From the NCBI GenBank assembly GCA_030067055.1, contig JASJAL010000300.1:1-5353 (forward strand): a stretch of 5,353 bases of DNA, read 5' to 3'. This DNA is from Kiloniellales bacterium (GTDB lineage Bacteria > Pseudomonadota > Alphaproteobacteria > Kiloniellales > JAKSBE01). Shown here one piece after another: positions 1-5,353 of the stretch. The notes under the pieces are model-generated. The model saw nothing but the letters and a program-made list of their open reading frames with translations, had not been told where the DNA came from and made no database searches. Position numbers and translations under genes: made by a program. Every line of letters begins with the position of its first letter. Position 1 is the stretch's first letter.

Positions 1-549
<549 letters not shown>

Positions 550-732
550 CACCCGCACGCCAGGCACTTGGGTCCCTCGGGATCCGAAGGCCTGACGGGC
601 TTCTGCGCCATCGCGCGCAGGGGCAAGCACCAAGCGGCAACGCTTCGGTGGCCCGAGACAGAGAAGAACGACTGCGCTTCGTCACGGCCTTCGGCCGGGA
701 CGGGCGGGCCGGTTCATGCGTCGCGTTTGGAC
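550..732 (+). other. 23S-5S internal transcribed spacer
   Basis: This transcribed spacer of about 183 nt between the 23S and 5S rRNAs contains no tRNA and no credible protein gene. The one clear local structure is a small perfect hairpin at 685-697 (stem CGGCC, loop TTC, stem GGCCG). Such spacer hairpins may help the precursor fold or be processed, but nothing in the sequence proves a role. The exact left edge depends on the estimated 23S end. Confidence 0.8.
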
Positions 733-850
733 GACCTGGTGGCTATGGCGAGGGGGACACACCCGATCCCATCCCGAACTCGGCCGTGAAGACCCTCAGC
801 GCCGATGGTACTGCATCTTAAGGTGTGGGAGAGTAGGTCGCTGCCAGGTC
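733..850 (+). rRNA. rrf: 5S ribosomal RNA
   Basis: This is a complete 5S rRNA of about 118 nt. Its ends pair to form helix I: GACCTGG at 733-739 is complementary to CCAGGTC at 844-850. Inside are the conserved 5S segments ACACCCGATCCCATCCCGAACTC (about 759-781, loop B/C region), GATGGTACTGC (803-813) and GGGAGAGTAGGTCGCTGCC (827-845), all in the expected order and spacing. It sits about 180 nt after the 23S rRNA and about 140 nt before tRNA-fMet, as usual in alphaproteobacterial rrn operons. The ends may be off by 1-2 nt, since mature termini are set by processing. Confidence 0.96.
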
Positions 851-969
851 TTCCAAGCGCGACGCCTTCATGCAGACCTATTCCGATGATTTTTCCGGAC
901 GGTTTCGACCGCCCGCCGCGACGGGGAACTCGGATCCCGCGCCGCGGCTCAACAAGACATTTCGCATAA

Positions 970-981
970 GGCGATTTCGCC
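970..981 (+). other. small hairpin just upstream of tRNA-fMet
   Basis: In the 5S to tRNA-fMet spacer, GGCGA at 970-974 and TCGCC at 977-981 are complementary. They can form a compact hairpin (GGCG stem with an ATTT loop) ending 8 nt before the tRNA 5' end. A second short one, CGGT-TTCG-ACCG, lies at 900-911. Both are transcribed and could mark processing, but stems this short also arise by chance in GC-rich DNA. The rest of the spacer (851-989) shows no gene. Confidence 0.25.
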
Positions 982-989
982 AGAGGTGA

Positions 990-1067
<78 letters not shown>

Positions 1068-1073
1068 ATTTAG

Positions 1074-1104
1074 CGCCCTTAGCTCAAAGAGTTAGGGGCG
1101 TTTT
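1074..1104 (+). terminator. Rho-independent terminator of the rrn operon
   Basis: A 12-bp stem is formed by CGCCCTTAGCTC (1074-1085) and GAGTTAGGGGCG (1089-1100) with an AAA loop. All positions pair, two of them as G-U wobbles. TTTT follows at once (1101-1104), then GCTTCTT. It begins 7 nt after the tRNA CCA end, so it most likely ends transcription of 16S-23S-5S-fMet and insulates the phosphonate genes from ribosomal transcription. Confidence 0.9.
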
Positions 1105-1225
1105 GCTTCTTGTGCAGGGGGCAGGTCACATCCACCAACGTTTAGTCGCGAGTTTTTCGTGGCGCCATGGTGGACAGGCGCGATCTTCCATTTTCTTGCT
1201 AAGCTGGCGTATAGCCTTCTTACCA

Positions 1226-1255
1226 TCAGCGCGAGGAAGCAAACCGCTTCAGCGC
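1226..1255 (+). promoter_or_regulatory. Operator-like inverted and direct repeat upstream of phnA
   Basis: GAAGC (1236-1240) and GCTTC (1246-1250) form a perfect inverted repeat around AAACC. Outside it, GCGC at 1229-1232 and 1252-1255 extends the symmetry imperfectly. The heptamer TCAGCGC also occurs as a direct repeat at 1226 and 1249, a 23-bp period close to two helical turns. The element overlaps the place where the -35 hexamer would sit for the -10 at 1270, and no T-run follows, so it does not look like a terminator. A binding site for a phosphonate-responsive or phosphate-responsive regulator is plausible. The regulator is not in the window and its identity is unknown. Confidence 0.35.
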
Positions 1256-1275
1256 CTTAGTGATAAAACTACAAT
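1247..1275 (+). promoter_or_regulatory. Candidate sigma-70-type promoter for phnA
   Basis: TACAAT at 1270-1275 differs from the -10 consensus at one base. A 17-bp spacer puts a weak -35 at 1247-1252 (CTTCAG). Transcription would start near 1282, leaving a leader of about 25 nt that contains the phnA ribosome binding site (AGGGAG, 1291-1296). The poor -35 would suit an activator-dependent promoter, consistent with the overlapping repeat. The remainder of the intergenic region (1105-1225) shows no gene and only a distant 7-bp complementarity (1131-1137 with 1168-1174). Confidence 0.35.
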
Positions 1276-1306
1276 CCGGCGGTGAAGCATAGGGAGCGAC
1301 AGGCAG

Positions 1307-2563
1307 ATGAAGGATTCCAGCGAAAGCATCAACGTCAACGGCCGAGACTACCTCTGGCCGAAGCAGTCGATTGTGGTTGTCTGCGTTGACGGCAGCGAGC
1401 GCGACTATACCGATCGGGCGGTCGCAGCCGGTGCAATGCCCTGGACCGCGCGCGTGCTGAGCGAGGGCAGCGATTTGCCGGCCCACTGCGTCGTGCCCTG
1501 CTTCACCAATCCGAACAACCTCTCGATCGTGACCGGCCAGCCGCCCTCGGTGCACGGCATCTGCGGCAACTTCTTCTATGACCGCGAGGCCGATACCGAG
1601 GTCATGATGAATGACCCGAAGTTGCTCAGGGCGGGGACGATCTTGGCCGCCTTCCAGGCCGCAGGCGCCGCCGTCTGCGTGGTGACCGCCAAGGACAAGC
1701 TGCGCAAGCTCCTGGGCCACGGCCTCACCTTCGGCGATGGGGGCGCGGTCTGTTTTTCCGCCGAGAAGTGCGACGAGACCACGCTGGCCGAGCACGGCAT
1801 CGAGGACGCGCGAGCTTTTCTCGGTTGCGAGGTCCCGGAGGTCTACAGCGCAGATCTGAGCGAGGTGGTCTTTCAGGCCGGCGTCAAGCTGCTGCAGGAA
1901 AAGCGCTACGACATCGTCTATCTCTCCACCACGGATTACATCCAGCACAAGCACGCGCCCGGCGATCCGGTCGCCAACGATTTCTATCGGATGATGGATT
2001 CCTACTGGGCCGAGCTCGACGCGCTGGGTGCCACCCTGGTGCTGACCGCCGATCACGGCATGACCCCGATGCACAAGGCCGACGGCTCGCCGGACGTGGT
2101 CTACCTGCAATCGGTCCTGGACGAGATGCTGGGCGAAGGACGGGCGCGGGTCATCCTGCCGATCACCGATCCCTATGTGGTCCACCACGGGGCGCTCGGT
2201 GGCTTCGCCACGGCCTACCTGCCCGAAGATGTCGACGTCGCGGGCCTCTGCGCCGCGCTGCGCGGCGTCGAGGGGATCGAATGGGTCGGCACCGGCGCCG
2301 AGGGTTGTGCCCGCTTCGAGCTGCCGGAAGACCGCATGGGCGATATCATCGTCATCGCAGCGGCCACCACTGCCGTGGGCGCGAGCCCAGAGCGCCATGA
2401 TCTCTCGGCCTTGAAGGAGCCGCTGCGCTCCCACGGCGGCCTCTCGACCCAGGCCGTGCCGATGATCCTGAACCGCAAGCTGCGCGGCCTGGAGACTGGC
2501 CGCCAGATACGCAACTTCGATGCCTTCGACCTCGGCCTGAACCACGCCGTCGTCGAGGGCTGA
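1307..2563 (+). CDS. phnA: Phosphonoacetate hydrolase
   Basis: This 418-residue zinc enzyme of the alkaline phosphatase/nucleotide pyrophosphatase superfamily splits the C-P bond of phosphonoacetate into acetate and phosphate. It is presumably cytoplasmic, as no signal peptide is seen. All metal ligands of the fold are present: D28 in VCVDGSE, nucleophile T67 in CFTNPNN, D210 and H214 in [13 protein letters not shown]249-H250 in TADHGM, and H376 in SHGGLSTQ. Each is one lower than the number I recall for the S. meliloti enzyme (D29, T68, D211, H215, D250, H251, H377), which supports both the assignment and the ATG at 1307. N88 in CGNFFYD fits the substrate-contacting Asn. Lysines 129 and 131 in TAKDK may bind the substrate carboxylate (inference). 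The ribosome binding site is AGGGAG at 1291-1296. The length is normal for the family, with no frameshift. phnY follows after 34 nt, so the two are very likely one operon. Confidence 0.96.
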   Translation: MKDSSESINVNGRDYLWPKQSIVVVCVDGSERDYTDRAVAAGAMPWTARVLSEGSDLPAHCVVPCFTNPNNLSIVTGQPPSVHGICGNFFYDREADTEVMMNDPKLLRAGTILAAFQAAGAAVCVVTAKDKLRKLLGHGLTFGDGGAVCFSAEKCDETTLAEHGIEDARAFLGCEVPEVYSADLSEVVFQAGVKLLQEKRYDIVYLSTTDYIQHKHAPGDPVANDFYRMMDSYWAELDALGATLVLTADHGMTPMHKADGSPDVVYLQSVLDEMLGEGRARVILPITDPYVVHHGALGGFATAYLPEDVDVAGLCAALRGVEGIEWVGTGAEGCARFELPEDRMGDIIVIAAATTAVGASPERHDLSALKEPLRSHGGLSTQAVPMILNRKLRGLETGRQIRNFDAFDLGLNHAVVEG

Positions 2564-2597
2564 GCGAGGCACGCTCGCAGGGAAGGAAGAGAAAAGC

Positions 2598-4055
2598 ATG
2601 AGCATTGCGGAATCAGAAGCCGGTCCCCGTCACGAGCCGATGCGTATCGCCGGCCGGAAGGTCGACGCCGAGGGCGTGATCGAGGTCAGGTACCCCTACA
2701 CCGAGGAAGTCATCGGCACGGTCCCGGCCGGCACTGCCGAACATGCCCGCCAAGCGCTCGAAGCCGCCGCCAAGTTCGAGCCGAAGCTGACCCGCTACGA
2801 GCGCCAGGAAATCCTGCTCAAGACCGCCGAGGCCCTGGTCGCGCGGCGGGACGAAATCTCGGACGTGATCACCCTGGAACTGGGCATCTCGAAGCAGGAC
2901 TCGCTCTACGAGGTCGGGCGCGCCTACGACGTCTTCTCGCTCTCCGCTCAGCTTTGCATCCAGGACGATGGCGAGATCTTCTCCTGCGACATCACGCCCC
3001 ACGGCAAGGCCCGCAAGATTTTCACCACCCGAGAGCCGCTGCGATTGATCTCGGCGATTACGCCCTTCAATCACCCGCTCAATATGGTGGCGCACAAGAT
3101 TGCGCCAGCGGTCGCGACCAACAACTGCGTCGTTTGCAAGCAGACCGAAGTGACGCCCATGGCGGCCCTGATTCTCGCAGACGTCCTCTACGAGGCCGGC
3201 CTGCCGCCCGAAATGTTTTCCGTCGTCACTGGCTGGCCGCAGGACATCGGCGCGGAGATGATCACCAATCCGCTGATCGACCTGATCACCTTCACCGGCA
3301 GCGTGCCGGTCGGCAAGATGATCGCCGAGACCGCCGGCTACAAGCGCACGGTGCTGGAACTCGGCGGCAACGATCCGCTGATCGTGCTGAACGATTTGAA
3401 GGACGACGACTTGGCAAAGGCTGCGGACCTTGCGATCGCTGGCGCGACCAAGAACTCCGGCCAGCGCTGCACCGCGGTCAAGCGTATTCTTTGCCAGGAG
3501 AGCGTCGCCGACCGCTTCGTCCCCTTGTTGGAGGAACGGGCGAAAAAAATCGTCTTCGGCGATCCAATGGACCCGAAGACGGCGCTCGGCACCGTGGTCG
3601 ACGCCAAGGCGGCGGAGCTCTTCGAAAAGCGTGTCCACATGGCTGCCGATCAGGGCGCGGAGGTGCTCTTCGATCCGGGCCGGCAGGGCGCGCTGCTGCC
3701 GCCCATCGTGGTCGACCGCGTGCCCCGCGAGTCCGAATTGGTCATGGAAGAAACCTTCGGCCCGGTCATTCCGGTGATCCGCGTCCCCGAAGATGACGAG
3801 CAGGTCATGGCGATCTCGAACTCGACCGCCTTCGGCCTCTCCTCGGGCGTCTGCACCAACGACTTTAGCCGGATGCAGAAGTACATCCGCGGCTTGAACG
3901 TCGGCACGGTCAACATCTGGGAAGTGCCCGGCTACCGGATCGAGATGTCGCCCTTCGGTGGAATCAAGGACTCCGGCCTCGGCTACAAGGAAGGCGTAAT
4001 CGAGGCAATGAAGAGCTACACGAACGTCAAGACCTTCTCCCTGCCCTGGTCCTAG
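2598..4055 (+). CDS. phnY: Phosphonoacetaldehyde dehydrogenase (NAD-dependent)
   Basis: This 485-residue aldehyde dehydrogenase superfamily enzyme oxidises phosphonoacetaldehyde to phosphonoacetate, the substrate of PhnA. The Rossmann-type NAD-binding part includes ITPFNHPLN (N158), K181 in [10 protein letters not shown] and FTGSVPVG. The general-base glutamate is E254 in LELGGNDP, and the catalytic cysteine is C291 in [11 protein letters not shown]. The substrate-recognition residues I recall from the S. meliloti enzyme, R108, H159 and R290 around C291, all fall at identical numbers here. That points to phosphonoacetaldehyde rather than a generic aldehyde and supports the ATG at 2598. A purine-rich ribosome binding site, GGAAGGAAGAG, lies at 2581-2591. 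The C-terminal oligomerisation segment [16 protein letters not shown] is typical and the length is that of the family. The gene is complete with no signs of damage. Another succinate-semialdehyde-like substrate is possible but much less likely next to phnA. Confidence 0.95.
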   Translation: MSIAESEAGPRHEPMRIAGRKVDAEGVIEVRYPYTEEVIGTVPAGTAEHARQALEAAAKFEPKLTRYERQEILLKTAEALVARRDEISDVITLELGISKQDSLYEVGRAYDVFSLSAQLCIQDDGEIFSCDITPHGKARKIFTTREPLRLISAITPFNHPLNMVAHKIAPAVATNNCVVCKQTEVTPMAALILADVLYEAGLPPEMFSVVTGWPQDIGAEMITNPLIDLITFTGSVPVGKMIAETAGYKRTVLELGGNDPLIVLNDLKDDDLAKAADLAIAGATKNSGQRCTAVKRILCQESVADRFVPLLEERAKKIVFGDPMDPKTALGTVVDAKAAELFEKRVHMAADQGAEVLFDPGRQGALLPPIVVDRVPRESELVMEETFGPVIPVIRVPEDDEQVMAISNSTAFGLSSGVCTNDFSRMQKYIRGLNVGTVNIWEVPGYRIEMSPFGGIKDSGLGYKEGVIEAMKSYTNVKTFSLPWS

Positions 4056-4110
4056 AACGGCTTGGAACGGCTGGGGACCTGAAACCGGATCCAGCCTCGA
4101 GGTGCCGTTC
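4055..4110 (+). repeat. Short repeats in the phnY to pbfA gap
   Basis: The 105-nt gap between phnY and the next gene starts with GAACGGC twice in tandem (4055-4061, overlapping the phnY stop codon, and 4065-4071). The complement GCCGTTC follows at 4104-4110. Either copy could pair with the downstream arm over a 30-40 nt loop. A 4-bp hairpin, GGCG-GAAAG-CGCC, lies at 4122-4134. There is no T-run, so termination here is unlikely, and the genes may remain cotranscribed. The function is unknown. Confidence 0.25.
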
Positions 4111-4160
4111 AATCAGCGTGGGGCGGAAAGCGCCTGTCCGATCTCGATGTAGAGGCACTG

Positions 4161-5353
4161 ATGACGTCACGCTCAACCACGCAGGCACACACGGAAGGTG
4201 AGTCCAACACCTCCGCGGCACGCGCCGACTGGCTTGAGAGGAACAACTCGGCGGCGAACCGCGCCTTGATCGAGCGTGATGCGGCGGTGTTCCTGCATCA
4301 GAGTCTATCGAGCCCCGTGCTGACGGCGATTTCGAAGGCCGAGGGAATCTGGATCGAAGACAGCGCCGGTCGGCGCTACATGGATTTTCACGGCAACAGC
4401 GTCCATCACATCGGCTATGGCCATCCAAAGCTGAAGGCGGCGATCAAGGCGCAACTCGACGAGCTTCCCTTCTCGCCGCGCCGCTTCACCTGCGAGCCGG
4501 CCGTCGAGTTGGCGGAGAAGCTTACGGCGCTCGCTCCGGGCGACCTGGGCAAGGTTCTCTTTACCACCGGCGGCTCGGATGCGAACGAGGTGGCGCTCAA
4601 GGTGGCCCGGGCGGCGACCGGACGCTTCAAGACCATCTCATTCTGGGACGCCTTCCATGGCGCGGGCTTCGGCGCCGCCAGCGTCGGTGGTGAACACACC
4701 TTCCGATCGCATATTGCCGGACCGCTCTTGCCGGGCACCGAGCATGTCGCGCCTTTCGCCTGCTATCGCTGTCCCTACAAGCACACGGGGCCCGATGTCT
4801 GCGGACTCGCCTGTGCCGAGATGGTATCCTACGTCTTGCAACGGGAGGGCGACGTCTCTGCGGTGATCGCCGAGCCAATGCGGGCGGTCCCCTATGTACC
4901 TCCGCCAGGATTCTGGAAACAGGTCCGCGAGGCCTGCAACGCCCACGGCGCGCTCCTGATCTTTGACGAGATCCCCACCGGACTCGGCAAGACAGGTAAG
5001 TTTTTCGCATGCGAGCACGACGACGTCGTGCCGGACATGGTCGTGCTTGGGAAATCCCTGGGTGGCGGCATTCTTCCCATTGCCGCGACGATTGCACGCT
5101 CCGACCTTGACGTTTGCGGGGATTTCGCAATCGGGCACTACACCCACGAGAAGAACCCCGTGACCGCGAGGGCGGCGCTTACGACCATCGAGATCATCGA
5201 GGAGGAGGGCTTGGTGGCGCGCGCCGCCGAGTTGGGCGACTACGCACTCGACCGGCTGCGTGAGCTCGCGGCGCGCTCGCCGAACGTCGGCGACGTGCGA
5301 GGGCGTGGCTTGATGATCGGGGTGGAAATTGTCGCGGACAAGGAAACGCGAGC
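4161..5353 (+). CDS. pbfA: Class III PLP enzyme, probable (R)-1-hydroxy-2-aminoethylphosphonate ammonia-lyase, 3'-truncated by window end
   Basis: 397 codons are visible, open at the right edge; relatives run to roughly 450 residues. The fold is class III aminotransferase (fold type I). DFHGNSVHHIGYGHP is at 75-89, the phosphate-binding TTGGSDANE at 135-143, and FWDAFHGA at 161-168. E238 is in AEPMRAVPYVPP, and D269, which contacts the pyridine nitrogen, is in LIFDEIPTGLGKTG. The Schiff-base lysine is K298 in VVLGKSLGGGILP, and GHYTHEKNP at 325-333 supplies the cross-subunit Thr (T328). PbfA eliminates ammonia from R-1-hydroxy-2-aminoethylphosphonate to give phosphonoacetaldehyde, the PhnY substrate. 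The assignment rests on overall family resemblance plus position after phnA-phnY. A transaminase on a related amine, or another phospholyase-like relative, cannot be excluded. Cysteines 201, 204, 214 and 218 form a compact quartet. The start is ATG 4161 with GAGG at 4152-4155. The frame is open back to a TGA at 4080, but no other usual start codon occurs there. Confidence 0.78.
   Translation, partial: MTSRSTTQAHTEGESNTSAARADWLERNNSAANRALIERDAAVFLHQSLSSPVLTAISKAEGIWIEDSAGRRYMDFHGNSVHHIGYGHPKLKAAIKAQLDELPFSPRRFTCEPAVELAEKLTALAPGDLGKVLFTTGGSDANEVALKVARAATGRFKTISFWDAFHGAGFGAASVGGEHTFRSHIAGPLLPGTEHVAPFACYRCPYKHTGPDVCGLACAEMVSYVLQREGDVSAVIAEPMRAVPYVPPPGFWKQVREACNAHGALLIFDEIPTGLGKTGKFFACEHDDVVPDMVVLGKSLGGGILPIAATIARSDLDVCGDFAIGHYTHEKNPVTARAALTTIEIIEEEGLVARAAELGDYALDRLRELAARSPNVGDVRGRGLMIGVEIVADKETR

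Noticed and set aside
1131..1174. TCCACCA (1131-1137) and TGGTGGA (1168-1174) as a possible hairpin
   Set aside because: It is a 7-bp stem with a 30-nt loop and no conserved partner element; chance is a sufficient explanation.
1103..1285. Plus-strand open frame of 60 residues in the rrn-phnA intergenic region
   Set aside because: It starts at the T-run of the terminator, has no ribosome binding site or recognisable sequence, and overlaps the candidate phnA promoter.
1226..2605. Minus-strand open frame of 459 residues opposite phnA
   Set aside because: It is a mirror frame caused by GC-rich codon structure in phnA. The plus-strand reading has a complete zinc-enzyme active site, while this one has no recognisable motif.
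2613..4112. Minus-strand open frame of 499 residues opposite phnY
   Set aside because: It is an antisense shadow of phnY with skewed composition and no motif; the plus-strand frame is a full aldehyde dehydrogenase.
4415..5163. Multiple overlapping open frames on both strands in the last kilobase
   Set aside because: All overlap the class III PLP gene starting at 4161, whose frame runs without a stop to the window edge with all catalytic motifs.

Overview
The window reads as a piece of an alphaproteobacterial chromosome, with everything on the plus strand. The grounds are the high GC content, the order 23S-5S-tRNA-fMet at the end of an rRNA operon (a classic alphaproteobacterial arrangement), the alphaproteobacterial look of the 23S 3' end, and PhnA and PhnY proteins whose catalytic residues match the Sinorhizobium meliloti enzymes almost position for position. 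I cannot name a genus.

Region 1 (1 to about 1104) is the distal end of a ribosomal RNA operon. It holds the last ~550 nt of 23S rRNA (peptidyl-transferase segment and sarcin-ricin loop intact), a ~180 nt spacer with no tRNA, a complete 5S rRNA, a ~140 nt spacer, an initiator tRNA with encoded CCA, and a strong intrinsic terminator 7 nt after the tRNA. No protein gene is credible here.

Region 2 (about 1105 to 1306) is a 200 nt intergenic stretch. Its first half shows nothing convincing. Its second half carries a candidate promoter (-10 TACAAT), an inverted repeat with flanking direct repeats overlapping the presumed -35 site, and a ribosome binding site.

Region 3 (1307 to the right edge) is a co-directional phosphonate catabolism cluster: phnA (phosphonoacetate hydrolase), phnY (phosphonoacetaldehyde dehydrogenase), then a class III PLP-dependent enzyme that best fits PbfA, (R)-1-hydroxy-2-aminoethylphosphonate ammonia-lyase, cut by the window end. 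Read as a pathway the order is reversed: PbfA would remove ammonia from the hydroxylated aminophosphonate to give phosphonoacetaldehyde, PhnY would oxidise this with NAD+ to phosphonoacetate, and PhnA would hydrolyse the C-P bond to acetate and phosphate. The usual entry enzyme for plain 2-aminoethylphosphonate (PhnW), a transporter and a regulator are not in the window and may lie beyond the right edge.

I found no CRISPR array, mobile element or clearly undescribed system. The points most worth a second look are the assignment and cysteine-rich insert of the PbfA-like enzyme, the A29:U41 pair in the initiator tRNA, the operator-like repeat ahead of phnA, and the placement of the cluster directly behind an rRNA operon.
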